Under the pieces are notes generated by a model that was not told the origin of the DNA, made no database searches, and saw only the letters and a program-made list of their open reading frames with translations. The position numbers and the translations under genes were made by a program. A stretch of DNA of 64,000 nucleotides from Macropodus opercularis. Lineage: Eukaryota > Chordata > Actinopteri > Anabantiformes > Osphronemidae. This document shows positions 1-13,750 of this stretch, in pieces. How positions within the stretch are numbered: position 1 is the stretch's first letter; each line of letters begins with the position of its first letter. The stretch lies in the NCBI GenBank assembly GCA_030770545.1, contig CM061099.1:10001-74000 (forward strand). The letters run 5' to 3'.

Positions 1-251
1 AGCAATCAAACGAGGAGGAACAAATCCAAAAAAATGGCAAAGCTCACCCTTTGCAGCTGTCTCACGGCCTCCTGGGGGCTGCAGAGGACGCTTTGACCAT
101 ATAAAGGAATCTGCAAAACACAAGAGTAACTCAAGTATCGAGGAACATGAGTGACAAGCGTCGGCCCGTGCCTTGCCCTTGGCTCTCCACACCAAACTGC
201 TCTACTCTAAAGGACTAGAGTGGGGGGAGTCATTGAGAAAAAACTCATACA
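1..251. other. Left flank, no gene seen
   Basis: No open frame or recognised repeat is visible here. The segment lies outside (to the left of) the telomere-like tract, so that tract is not the physical chromosome end within this window. Confidence 0.4.
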
Positions 252-306
252 CCTAACCCTAACCCTAACCCTAACCCCTAACCCTAACCCTAACCCCTAA
301 CCCTAA
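252..306. repeat. Interstitial telomeric repeat tract (CCCTAA)n
   Basis: About nine units of CCCTAA, two of them expanded to CCCCTAA, run without interruption for about 55 bp. The C-rich strand is on the plus strand, which is the orientation expected at the left end of a chromosome. Non-telomeric DNA lies on both sides, so this is an interstitial or subtelomeric tract, not a terminal array. The imperfect units suggest an old or degenerating tract. Confidence 0.95.
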
Positions 307-912
307 TTAGGACATGGTCCTAACCTCGAACTTTTCCCCTGAGCTTCGTAGAAGAATGGGAGTGATTCTGTTCAACTATTGGCCTCGTTCTGAAACACGG
401 AATTGTGTTCTTTCTATATTTTGACATTGCACATCTATGTCATTTTAAAAACACAATACGTTAAATACAGGTTTGTCTCTATGATATTAAAGTAATTTTA
501 TTCCTTGAGCATTTCTGTATGACATTTTTAGCCCTATAATAAGACATGCAACAATTCATTAGCCACTAGGGGGCGCACAGCAAATTTGTAGTGCATAAAT
601 TTTAATTTGAAATTAATTCCAGTTTCATATCTATTGCAATTAAAGCTCATTCTATTTCTAAATATTTTTTTTTTCAATAAAATTGTGAGACAGTGTCGAA
701 CCATATAATCTCAACATTTTACTACAGGGAGTTATATCTTGTCTGCTCAGGAACTGTGCTGACCAGTACTATGAATTCAATTCAATTCAACTCAATTCGA
801 CTTTATTTATATAGCGCCAATTCACCCTATCAGTTATCTTGAGGCACTTTACAAGTAAGGTTTTAAGACCTTACACAACTAATCTAAATTCTCATATCTT
901 TTCTATGTAATA
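307..912. other. AT-rich spacer with a dispersed fish repeat fragment
   Basis: No gene is seen. Positions about 773-885 carry a repeated TTCAATTCAA run followed by a TTTATTTATATAGCGCCAA-type segment and a GGCACTTTACA segment. I recognise this combination as a dispersed repeat common in teleost genomes; the family name is not assigned. The motif CACTAGGGGGCGC near 566-578 resembles termini seen in other dispersed elements. Confidence 0.5.
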
Positions 913-1140
913 AATGAGAATTTGGAAGCAATATAAGGACCTATTTCACCGAAGGTGGAAAGGTGCTTTGAGGAACAAATAGAAGCCTGGACCTTGCTGG
1001 GTAGAACAAATTCAAGAACAAATGGACGCTGTGATCATGAAGAATCAACAGAGCTCACTTGCATCACTCTGGGTACAGGCTATGAGGGGATATAAGGGAG
1101 TCAAGAAAGTCCAAAATCCAATGTATTGGCTGTGTGAGAA
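913..1140 (+). repeat. Hybrid edge monomer of the satellite (228 bp)
   Basis: The first monomer is 228 bp instead of 194 bp. It starts like type A, with the TTATTTCACCGAAGG-like variant otherwise seen only at 15,303 and 15,681, then switches inside the phrase CTTGCTGGGTA to a type B body. This looks like an unequal recombination product at the array edge. Confidence 0.7.
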
Positions 1141-4100
1141 ATGAGAATTTGGAAGCAATTCAAGGGCTTATTTCCTCAAAAGTGGTGGAAGGTGGAAAAC
1201 TGCATTCAAGAACAAATGGACACTGTGATCATAAAGAATCAAAAGAGCTCACTTGCATCACTCTGGGTACAGGCTATGAGGAGATATAAGGGAGTCAAGA
1301 AAGTCCAAAATCCAATGTATTGGCTGTGTGAGAAATGAGAATTTGGAAGCAATTCAAGGGCTTATTTCCCCAAAAGTAATGGAAGGTGGAAAGGTGCTTT
1401 GAGGAACAAATAGAAGCCTGGACCTTGCTGGGTAAACAGATTGCAGTTGCATAACCCCAGGTACAGGCCATGATGATATAAAAGGGAGTCAAGAAAGTCC
1501 AAAATCCAATGTATTGGCTGTGTAAGAAATGAGAATTTGGAAGCAATTCAAGGGCTTATTTCCTCAAAAGTGGTGGAAGGGGGAAAACTGCATTCAAGAA
1601 CAAATGGACGCTGTGATCATGAAGAATAAACAGAGCTCACTTGCATCACTCTGGGTACAGGCTATGAGGAGATATAAACCTGTAGAGAAATTCCATATTC
1701 CCATGTATTGGCTGTGTAATGAATGAGAATTTGGAAGCAATTCCAGGGCTTATTTCTCCAAAAGTAGTCAGCAGTGGAAAGCTGCTTTCAGGACAAAATA
1801 CAACTTTGGACCTTGCTGGGTAAACACATGGCACTTGCATCACTCTGGGTACAGGTTATGATGATATAAAAGGGAGTCAAGAAAGTCCAAAATCCAATGT
1901 ATTGGCTGTGTAAGAAATGAGAATTTGGAAGCAATTCAAGGATTTATTTCCCCAAACGTGGCGGAGGGTGGAAAGGTTCTTTGAGGAACAAATAGAAGCC
2001 TGGACCTTGCTGGGTAAACAGATTGCAGTTGCATAACCCCAGGTACAGGCTATGATGATATAAAAGGGAGTCAAGAAAGTCCAAAATCCAATGTATTGGC
2101 TGTGTAAGAAATGAGAATTTGGAAGCAATTCAAGGACTTATTTCCTCAAATGTGGTGGAAGGTGGAAAACTGCATTCAAGAACAAATGGACGCTGTGATC
2201 ATAAAGAATCAACAGAGCTCACTTGCATCATTCTGGGTACAGGCTATGAGGAGATATAAGGGAGTCAAGAAAGTCCAAAATCCAATGTATTGGCTGTGTA
2301 AGAAATGAGAATTTGGAAGCAATTCAAGGGCTTATTTCCTCAAAAGTGGTGGAAGGTGGAAAAGTGCTTTGAGGAACAAATAGAAGCCTGGACCTTGCTG
2401 GGTACACAGATTGCAGTTGCATAACCCCAGGTACAGGCCATGATGATATAAAAGGGAGTCAAGAAAGTCCAAAATCCAATGTATTGGCTGTGTAAGAAAT
2501 GAGAATTTGGAAGCAATTCAAGGGCTTATTTCCCCAAAAGTAATGGAAGGTGGAAAGGTGCTTTGAGGAACAAATAGAAGCCTGGACCTTGCTGGGTACA
2601 CAGATTGCAGTTGCATAACCCCAGGTACAGGCCATGATGATGTAAAAGGGAGTCAAGAAAATCCAAAATCCAATGTATTGGCTGTGTAAGAAATGAGAAT
2701 TTGGAAGCAATTCAAGGACTTATTTCCCCCAAAGTGGTGGAAGGTGGAAAACTGCATTCAAGAACAAATGGACGCTGTGATCATAAAGAATCAACAGAGC
2801 TCACTTGCATCATTCTGGGTACAGGCTATGAGGAGATATAAGGGAGTCAAGAAAGTCCAAAATCCAATGTATTGGCTGTGTAAGAAATGAGAATTTGGAA
2901 GCAATTCAAGGGCTTATTTCCTCAAATGTGGTGGAAGGTGGAAAACTGCATTCAAGAACAAATGGACACTGTGATCATAAAGAATCAACAGAGCTCACTT
3001 GCATCATTCTGGGTACAGGCTATGAGGAGATATAAGGGAGTCAAGAAAGTCCAAAATCCAATGTATTGGCTGTGTAAGAAATGAGAATTTGGAAGCAATT
3101 CAAGGGCTTATTTCCTCAAATGTGGTGGAAGGTGGAAAACTGCATTCAAGAACAAATGGACACTGTGATCATAAAGAATCAACAGAGCTCACTTGCATCA
3201 TTCTGGGTACAGGCTATGAGGAGATATAAACCTGTAGAGAAATTCCATATTCCCATGTATTGGCTGTGTAATGAATGAGAATTTGGAAGCAATTCCAGGG
3301 CTTATTTCTCCAAAAGTAGTCAGCAGTGGAAAGCTGCTTTCAGGACAAAATACAACTTTGGACCTTGCTGGGTAAACACATGGCACTTGCATCACTCTGG
3401 GTACAGGTTATGATGATATAAAAGGGATTCAAGAAAGTCCAAAATCCAATGTATTGGCTGTGTAAGAAATGAGAATTTGGAAGCAATTCAAGGGCTTATT
3501 TCCCCAAAAGTAATGGAAGGTGGAAAGGTGCTTTGAGGAACAAATAGAAGCCTGGACCTTGCTGGGTAAACAGATTGCAGTTGCATAACCCCAGGTACAG
3601 GCCATGATGATATAAAAGGGAGTCAAGAAAGTCCAAAATCCAATGTATTGGCTGTGTAAGAAATGAGAATTTGGAAGCAATTCAAGGGCTTATTTCCTCA
3701 AAAGTGGTGGAAGGTGGAAAACTGCATTCAAGAACAAATGGACACTGTGATCATAAAGAATCAACAGAGCTCACTTGCATCATTCTGGGTACAGGCTATG
3801 AGGAGATATAAGGGAGTCAAGAAAGTCCAAAATCCAATGTATTGGCTGTGTAAGAAATGAGAATTTGGAAGCAATTCAAGGACTTATTTCCCCAAACGTG
3901 GCGGAGGGTGGAAAGGTGCTTTGAGGAACAAATAGAAGCCTGGACCTTGCTGGGTAAACAGATTGCAGTTGCATAACCCCAGGTACAGGCTATGAGGAGA
4001 TATAAGGGAGTCAAGAAAGTCCAAAATCCAATGTATTGGCTGTGTAAGAAATGAGAATTTGGAAGCAATTCAAGGGCTTATTTCCTCAAAAGTGGTGGAA

Positions 4101-5202
4101 GGTGGAAAGGTGCTTTGAGGAACAAATAGAAGCCTGGACCTTGCTGGGTAAACAGATTGCAGTTGCATAACCCCAGGTACAGGCTATGATGATGTAAAAG
4201 GGAGTCAAGAAAATCCAAAATCCAATGTATTGGCTGTGTAAGAAATGAGAATTTGGAAGCAATTCAAGGGCTTATTTCCTCAAAAGTGGTGGAAGGTGGA
4301 AAACTGCATTCAGGAACAAATGGACACTGTGATCATAAAGAATCAACAGAGCTCACTTGCATCATTCTGGGTACAGGCTATGAGGAGATATAAGGGAGTC
4401 AAGAAAGTCCAAAATCCAATGTATTGGCTGTGTAAGAAATGAGAATTTGGAAGCAATTCAAGGGCTTATTTCCTCAAAAGTGGTGGAAGGTGGAAAAGTG
4501 CTTTGAGGAACAAATAGAAGCCTGGACCTTGCTGGGTAAACAGATTGCAGTTGCATAACCCCAGGTACAGGCCATGATGATATAAAAGGGAGTCAAGAAA
4601 GTCCAAAATCCAATGTATTGGCTCTGTAAGAAATGAGAATTTGGAAGCAATTCAAGGGCTTATTTCCTCAAAAGTGGTGGAAGGTGGAAAACTGCATTCA
4701 AGAACAAATGGACACTGTGATCATAAAGAATCAACAGAGCTCACTTGCATCATTCTGGGTACAGGCTATGAGGAGATATAAGGGAGTCAAGAAAGTCCAA
4801 AATCCAATGTATTGGCTGTGTAAGAAATGAGAATTTGGAAGCAATTCAAGGGCTTATTTCCTCAAAAGTGGTGGAAGGGGGAAAACTGCATTCAAGAACA
4901 AATGGACACTGTGATCATAAAGAATCAACAGAGCTCACTTGCATCATTCTGGGTACAGGCTATGAGGAGATATAAACCTGTAGAGAAATTCCATATTCCC
5001 ATGTATTGGCTGTGTAATGAATGAGAATTTGGAAGCAATTCCAGGGCTTATTTCTCCAAAAGTAGTCAGCAGTGGAAAGCTGCTTTCAGGACAAAATACA
5101 ACTTTGGACCTTGCTGGGTAAACACATGGCACTTGCATCACTCTGGGTACAGGTTATGATGATATAAAAGGGATTCAAGAAAGTCCAAAATCCAATGTAT
5201 TG

Positions 5203-8200
5203 GCTGTGTAAGAAATGAGAATTTGGAAGCAATTCAAGGGCTTATTTCCCCAAACGTGGCGGAGGGTGGAAAGGTGCTTTGAGGAACAAATAGAAGCCTG
5301 GACCTTGCTGGGTAAACAGATTGCAGTTGCATAACCCCAGGTACAGGCCATGATGATATAAAAGGGAGTCAAGAAAGTCCAAAATCCAATGTATTGGCTG
5401 TGTAAGAAATGAGAATTTGGAAGCAATTCAAGGGCTTATTTCCTCAAAAGTGGTGGAAGGTGGAAAACTGCATTCAAGAACAAATGGACACTGTGATCAT
5501 AAAGAATCAACAGAGCTCACTTGCATCATTCTGGGTACAGGCTATGAGGAGATATAAGGGAGTCAAGAAAGTCCAAAATCCAATGTATTGGCTGTGTAAG
5601 AAATGAGAATTTGGAAGCAATTCAAGGGCTTATTTCCCCAAAAGTAATGGAAGGTGGAAAGGTGCTTTGAGGAACAAATAGAAGCCTGGACCTTGCTGGG
5701 TACACAGATTGCAGTTGCATAACCCCAGGTACAGGCCATGATGATGTAAAAGGGAGTCAAGAAAATCCAAAATCCAATGTATTGGCTGTGTAAGAAATGA
5801 GAATTTGGAAGCAATTCAAGGGCTTATTTCCTCAAAAGTGGTGGAAGGTGGAAAACTGCATTCAGGAACAAATGGACACTGTGATCATAAAGAATCAACA
5901 GAGCTCACTTGCATCATTCTGGGTACAGGCTATGAGGAGATATAAGGGAGTCAAGAAAGTCCAAAATCCAATGTATTGGCTGTGTAAGAAATGAGAATTT
6001 GGAAGCAATTCAAGGACTTATTTCCCCAAACGTGGCGGAGGGTGGAAAGGTGCTTTGAGGAACAAATAGAAGCCTAGACCTTGCTGGGTAAACAGATTGC
6101 AGTTGCATAACCCCAGGTACAGGCCATGATGATATAAAAGGGAGTCAAGAAAGTCCAAAATCCAATGTATTGGCTGTGTAAGAAATGAGAATTTGGAAGC
6201 AATTCAAGGGCTTATTTCCTCAAAAGTGGTGGAAGGTGGAAAACTGCATTCAAGAACAAATGGACACTGTGATCATAAAGAATCAACAGAGCTCACTTGC
6301 ATCATTCTGGGTACAGGCTATGAGGAGATATAAGGGAGTCAAGAAAGTCCAAAATCCAATGTATTGGCTGTGTAAGAAATGAGAATTTGGAAGCAATTCC
6401 AGGGCTTATTTCTCCAAAAGTAGTCAGCAGTGGAAAGCTGCTTTCAGGACAAAATACAACTTTGGACCTTGCTGGGTAAACACATGGCACTTGCATCACT
6501 CTGGGTACAGGTTATGATGATATAAAAGGGATTCAAGAAAGTCCAAAATCCAATGTATTGGCTGTGTAAGAAATGAGAATTTGGAAGCAATTCAAGGGCT
6601 TATTTCCCCAAACGTGGCGGAGGGTGGAAAGGTGCTTTGAGGAACAAATAGAAGCCTGGACCTTGCTGGGTAAACAGATTGCAGTTGCATAACCCCAGGT
6701 ACAGGCCATGATGATATAAAAGGGAGTCAAGAAAGTCCAAAATCCAATGTATTGGCTGTGTAAGAAATGAGAATTTGGAAGCAATTCAAGGGCTTATTTC
6801 CCCAAAAGTAATGGAAGGTGGAAAGGTGCTTTGAGGAACAAATAGAAGCCTGGACCTTGCTGGGTACACAGATTGCAGTTGCATAACCCCAGGTACAGGC
6901 CATGATGATGTAAAAGGGAGTCAAGAAAATCCAAAATCCAATGTATTGGCTGTGTAAGAAATGAGAATTTGGAAGCAATTCAAGGGCTTATTTCCTCAAA
7001 AGTGGTGGAAGGTGGAAAACTGCATTCAGGAACAAATGGACACTGTGATCATAAAGAATCAACAGAGCTCACTTGCATCATTCTGGATACAGGCTATGAT
7101 GATATAAAAGGGATTCAAGAAAGTCCAAAATCCAATGTATTGGCTGTGTAAGAAATGAGAATTTGGAAGCAATTCAAGGGCTTATTTCCCCAAACGTGGC
7201 GGAGGGTGGAAAGGTGCTTTGAGGAACAAATAGAAGCCTGGACCTTGCTGGGTAAACAGATTGCAGTTGCATAACCCCAGGTACAGGCCATGATGATATA
7301 AAAGGGAGTCAAGAAAGTCCAAAATCCAATGTATTGGCTGTGTAAGAAATGAGAATTTGGAAGCAATTCAAGGGCTTATTTCCTCAAAAGTGGTGGAAGG
7401 TGGAAAACTGCATTCAAGAACAAATGGACACTGTGATCATAAAGAATCAACAGAGCTCACTTGCATCATTCTGGGTACAGGCTATGAGGAGATATAAGGG
7501 AGTCAAGAAAGTCCAAAATCCAATGTATTGGCTGTGTAAGAAATGAGAATTTGGAAGCAATTCAAGGGCTTATTTCCCCAAAAGTAATGGAAGGTGGAAA
7601 GGTGCTTTGAGGAACAAATAGAAGCCTGGACCTTGCTGGGTACACAGATTGCAGTTGCATAACCCCAGGTACAGGCCATGATGATGTAAAAGGGAGTCAA
7701 GAAAATCCAAAATCCAATGTATTGGCTGTGTAAGAAATGAGAATTTGGAAGCAATTCAAGGGCTTATTTCCTCAAAAGTGGTGGAAGGTGGAAAACTGCA
7801 TTCAGGAACAAATGGACACTGTGATCATAAAGAATCAACAGAGCTCACTTGCATCATTCTGGGTACAGGCTATGAGGAGATATAAGGGAGTCAAGAAAGT
7901 CCAAAATCCAATGTATTGGCTGTGTAAGAAATGAGAATTTGGAAGCAATTCAAGGACTTATTTCCCCAAACGTGGCGGAGGGTGGAAAGGTGCTTTGAGG
8001 AACAAATAGAAGCCTAGACCTTGCTGGGTAAACAGATTGCAGTTGCATAACCCCAGGTACAGGCCATGATGATATAAAAGGGAGTCAAGAAAGTCCAAAA
8101 TCCAATGTATTGGCTGTGTAAGAAATGAGAATTTGGAAGCAATTCAAGGGCTTATTTCCTCAAAAGTGGTGGAAGGTGGAAAACTGCATTCAAGAACAAA

Positions 8201-8900
8201 TGGACACTGTGATCATAAAGAATCAACAGAGCTCACTTGCATCATTCTGGGTACAGGCTATGAGGAGATATAAGGGAGTCAAGAAAGTCCAAAATCCAAT
8301 GTATTGGCTGTGTAAGAAATGAGAATTTGGAAGCAATTCCAGGGCTTATTTCTCCAAAAGTAGTCAGCAGTGGAAAGCTGCTTTCAGGACAAAATACAAC
8401 TTTGGACCTTGCTGGGTAAACACATGGCACTTGCATCACTCTGGGTACAGGTTATGATGATATAAAAGGGATTCAAGAAAGTCCAAAATCCAATGTATTG
8501 GCTGTGTAAGAAATGAGAATTTGGAAGCAATTCAAGGGCTTATTTCCCCAAACGTGGCGGAGGGTGGAAAGGTGCTTTGAGGAACAAATAGAAGCCTGGA
8601 CCTTGCTGGGTAAACAGATTGCAGTTGCATAACCCCAGGTACAGGCCATGATGATATAAAAGGGAGTCAAGAAAGTCCAAAATCCAATGTATTGGCTGTG
8701 TAAGAAATGAGAATTTGGAAGCAATTCAAGGGCTTATTTCCCCAAAAGTAATGGAAGGTGGAAAGGTGCTTTGAGGAACAAATAGAAGCCTGGACCTTGC
8801 TGGGTACACAGATTGCAGTTGCATAACCCCAGGTACAGGCCATGATGATGTAAAAGGGAGTCAAGAAAGTCCAAAATCCAATGTATTGGCTGTGTAAGAA
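5203..8900 (+). repeat. 10-monomer higher-order repeat (1,940 bp), two copies
   Basis: Monomer types repeat in the same order at an offset of 1,940 bp (10 x 194): type C at about 6,302 and 8,242, and type B at 5,409/7,349, 5,797/7,737 and 6,185/8,125. A private variant, AGCCTAGACC in place of AGCCTGGACC, occurs at 6,071 and again exactly 1,940 bp later at 8,011. The boundaries are approximate because the phase is arbitrary. Confidence 0.8.
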
Positions 8901-11900
8901 ATGAGAATTTGGAAGCAATTCAAGGACTTATTTCCCCCAAAGTGGTGGAAGGTGGAAAACTGCATTCAAGAACAAATGGACGCTGTGATCATAAAGAATC
9001 AACAGAGCTCACTTGCATCATTCTGGGTACAGGCTATGAGGAGATATAAACCTGTAGAGAAATTCCATATTCCCATGTATTGGCTGTGTAATGAATGAGA
9101 ATTTGGAAGCAATTCCAGGGCTTATTTCTCCAAAAGTAGTAAGCAGTGGAAAGCTGCTTTCAGGACAAAATACAACTTTGGACCTTGCTGGGTAAACACA
9201 TGGCACTTGCATCACTCTGGGTACAGGTTATGATGATATAAAAGGGATTCAAGAAAGTCCAAAATCCAATGTATTGGCTGTGTAAGAAATGAGAATTTGG
9301 AAGCAATTCAAGGGCTTATTTCTCCAAACGTGGCGGAGGGTGGAAAGGTGCTTTGAGGAACAAATAGAAGCCTGGACCTTGCTGGGTAAACAGATTGCAG
9401 TTGCATAACCCCAGGTACAGGCCATGATGATATAAAAGGGAGTCAAGAAAGTCCAAAATCCAATGTATTGGCTCTGTAAGAAATGAGAATTTGGAAGCAA
9501 TTCAAGGGCTTATTTCCTCAAAAGTGGTGGAAGGTGGAAAACTGCATTCAAGAACAAATGGACACTGTGATCATAAAGAATCAACAGAGCTCACTTGCAT
9601 CATTCTGGGTACAGGCTATGAGGAGATATAAGGGAGTCAAGAAAGTCCAAAATCCAATGTATTGGCTGTGTAAGAAATGAGAATTTGGAAGCAATTCAAG
9701 GGCTTATTTCCCCAAAAGTAATGGAAGGTGGAAAGGTGCTTTGAGGAACAAATAGAAGCCTGGACCTTGCTGGGTACACAGATTGCAGTTGCATAACCCC
9801 AGGTACAGGCCATGATGATGTAAAAGGGAGTCAAGAAAATCCAAAATCCAATGTATTGGCTGTGTAAGAAATGAGAATTTGGAAGCAATTCAAGGGCTTA
9901 TTTCCTCAAAAGTGGTGGAAGGTGGAAAACTGCATTCAGGAACAAATGGACACTGTGATCATAAAGAATCAACAGAGATCACTTGCATCATTCTGGGTAC
10001 AGGCTATGATGATATAAAAGGGATTCAAGAAAGTCCAAAATCCAATGTATTGGCTGTGTAAGAAATGAGAATTTGGAAGCAATTCAAGGGCTTATTTCCC
10101 CAAACGTGGCGGAGGGTGGAAAGGTGCTTTGAGGAACAAATAGAAGCCTGGACCTTGCTGGGTAAACAGATTGCAGTTGCATAACCCCAGGTACAGGCCA
10201 TGATGATATAAAAGGGAGTCAAGAAAGTCCAAAATCCAATGTATTGGCTCTGTAAGAAATGAGAATTTGGAAGCAATTCAAGGGCTTATTTCCTCAAAAG
10301 TGGTGGAAGGTGGAAAACTGCATTCAAGAACAAATGGACACTGTGATCATAAAGAATCAACAGAGCTCACTTGCATCATTCTGGGTACAGGCTATGAGGA
10401 GATATAAGGGAGTCAAGAAAGTCCAAAATCCAATGTATTGGCTGTGTAAGAAATGAGAATTTGGAAGCAATTCAAGGACTTATTTCCCCCAAAGTGGTGG
10501 AAGGTGGAAAACTGCATTCAAGAACAAATGGACGCTGTGATCATAAAGAATCAACAGAGCTCACTTGCATCATTCTGGGTACAGGCTATGAGGAGATATA
10601 AACCTGTAGAGAAATTCCATATTCCCATGTATTGGCTGTGTAATGAATGAGAATTTGGAAGCAATTCCAGGGCTTATTTCTCCAAAAGTAGTAAGCAGTG
10701 GAAAGCTGCTTTCAGGACAAAATACAACTTTGGACCTTGCTGGGTAAACACATGGCACTTGCATCACTCTGGGTACAGGTTATGATGATATAAAAGGGAT
10801 TCAAGAAAGTCCAAAATCCAATGTATTGGCTGTGTAAGAAATGAGAATTTGGAAGCAATTCAAGGGCTTATTTCCCCAAACGTGGCGGAGGGTGGAAAGG
10901 TGCTTTGAGGAACAAATAGAAGCCTGGACCTTGCTGGGTAAACAGATTGCAGTTGCATAACCCCAGGTACAGGCCATGATGATATAAAAGGGAGTCAAGA
11001 AAGTCCAAAATCCAATGTATTGGCTCTGTAAGAAATGAGAATTTGGAAGCAATTCAAGGGCTTATTTCCTCAAAAGTGGTGGAAGGTGGAAAACTGCATT
11101 CAAGAACAAATGGACACTGTGATCATAAAGAATCAACAGAGCTCACTTGCATCATTCTGGGTACAGGCTATGAGGAGATATAAGGGAGTCAAGAAAGTCC
11201 AAAATCCAATGTATTGGCTGTGTAAGAAATGAGAATTTGGAAGCAATTCAAGGGCTTATTTCCCCAAAAGTAATGGAAGGTGGAAAGGTGCTTTGAGGAA
11301 CAAATAGAAGCCTGGACCTTGCTGGGTACACAGATTGCAGTTGCATAACCCCAGGTACAGGCCATGATGATGTAAAAGGGAGTCAAGAAAATCCAAAATC
11401 CAATGTATTGGCTGTGTAAGAAATGAGAATTTGGAAGCAATTCAAGGGCTTATTTCCTCAAAAGTGGTGGAAGGTGGAAAACTGCATTCAGGAACAAATG
11501 GACACTGTGATCATAAAGAATCAACAGAGATCACTTGCATCATTCTGGGTACAGGCTATGATGATATAAAAGGGATTCAAGAAAGTCCAAAATCCAATGT
11601 ATTGGCTGTGTAAGAAATGAGAATTTGGAAGCAATTCAAGGGCTTATTTCCCCAAACGTGGCGGAGGGTGGAAAGGTGCTTTGAGGAACAAATAGAAGCC
11701 TGGACCTTGCTGGGTAAACAGATTGCAGTTGCATAACCCCAGGTACAGGCCATGATGATATAAAAGGGAGTCAAGAAAGTCCAAAATCCAATGTATTGGC
11801 TCTGTAAGAAATGAGAATTTGGAAGCAATTCAAGGGCTTATTTCCTCAAAAGTGGTGGAAGGTGGAAAACTGCATTCAAGAACAAATGGACACTGTGATC

Positions 11901-13750
11901 ATAAAGAATCAACAGAGCTCACTTGCATCATTCTGGGTACAGGCTATGAGGAGATATAAGGGAGTCAAGAAAGTCCAAAATCCAATGTATTGGCTGTGTA
12001 AGAAATGAGAATTTGGAAGCAATTCAAGGACTTATTTCCCCCAAAGTGGTGGAAGGTGGAAAACTGCATTCAAGAACAAATGGACGCTGTGATCATAAAG
12101 AATCAACAGAGCTCACTTGCATCATTCTGGGTACAGGCTATGAGGAGATATAAACCTGTAGAGAAATTCCATATTCCCATGTATTGGCTGTGTAATGAAT
12201 GAGAATTTGGAAGCAATTCCAGGGCTTATTTCTCCAAAAGTAGTAAGCAGTGGAAAGCTGCTTTCAGGACAAAATACAACTTTGGACCTTGCTGGGTAAA
12301 CACATGGCACTTGCATCACTCTGGGTACAGGTTATGATGATATAAAAGGGATTCAAGAAAGTCCAAAATCCAATGTATTGGCTGTGTAAGAAATGAGAAT
12401 TTGGAAGCAATTCAAGGGCTTATTTCCCCAAACGTGGCGGAGGGTGGAAAGGTGCTTTGAGGAACAAATAGAAGCCTGGACCTTGCTGGGTAAACAGATT
12501 GCAGTTGCATAACCCCAGGTACAGGCCATGATGATATAAAAGGGAGTCAAGAAAGTCCAAAATCCAATGTATTGGCTCTGTAAGAAATGAGAATTTGGAA
12601 GCAATTCAAGGGCTTATTTCCTCAAAAGTGGTGGAAGGTGGAAAACTGCATTCAAGAACAAATGGACACTGTGATCATAAAGAATCAACAGAGCTCACTT
12701 GCATCATTCTGGGTACAGGCTATGAGGAGATATAAGGGAGTCAAGAAAGTCCAAAATCCAATGTATTGGCTGTGTAAGAAATGAGAATTTGGAAGCAATT
12801 CAAGGACTTATTTCCCCAAACGTGGCGGAGGGTGGAAAGGTGCTTTGAGGAACAAATAGAAGCCTGGACCTTGCTGGGTAAACAGATTGCAGTTGCATAA
12901 CCCCAGGTACAGGCTATGAGGAGATATAAGGGAGTCAAGAAAGTCCAAAATCCAATGTATTGGCTGTGTAAGAAATGAGAATTTGGAAGCAATTCAAGGG
13001 CTTATTTCCCCAAAAGTAATGGAAGGTGGAAAGGTGCTTTGAGGAACAAATCGAAGCCTGGACCTTGCTGGGTACACAGATTGCAGTTGCATAACCCCAG
13101 GTACAGGCCATGATGATGTAAAAGGGAGTCAAGAAAATCCAAAATCCAATGTATTGGCTGTGTAAGAAATGAGAATTTGGAAGCAATTCAAGGGCTTATT
13201 TCCTCAAAAGTGGTGGAAGGTGGAAAACTGCATTCAGGAACAAATGGACACTGTGATCATAAAGAATCAACAGAGATCACTTGCATCATTCTGGGTACAG
13301 GCTATGATGATATAAAAGGGATTCAAGAAAGTCCAAAATCCAATGTATTGGCTGTGTAAGAAATGAGAATTTGGAAGCAATTCAAGGGCTTATTTCCCCA
13401 AACGTGGCGGAGGGTGGAAAGGTGCTTTGAGGAACAAATAGAAGCCTGGACCTTGCTGGGTAAACAGATTGCAGTTGCATAACCCCAGGTACAGGCCATG
13501 ATGATATAAAAGGGAGTCAAGAAAGTCCAAAATCCAATGTATTGGCTCTGTAAGAAATGAGAATTTGGAAGCAATTCAAGGGCTTATTTCCTCAAAAGTG
13601 GTGGAAGGTGGAAAACTGCATTCAAGAACAAATGGACACTGTGATCATAAAGAATCAACAGAGCTCACTTGCATCATTCTGGGTACAGGCTATGAGGAGA
13701 TATAAGGGAGTCAAGAAAGTCCAAAATCCAATGTATTGGCTGTGTAAGAA
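8901..13750 (+). repeat. 8-monomer higher-order repeat (1,552 bp), three copies
   Basis: Equivalent B-to-C junction monomers begin at 8,901, 10,453 and 12,005, exactly 1,552 bp (8 x 194) apart. The next equivalent begins at 13,751, after 1,746 bp (9 x 194), so the third unit carries one extra monomer. The variant GCTCTGTAAG, in place of GCTGTGTAAG, recurs in register (about 9,471; 10,247; 11,023; 11,799; 12,575; 13,545). Confidence 0.85.
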
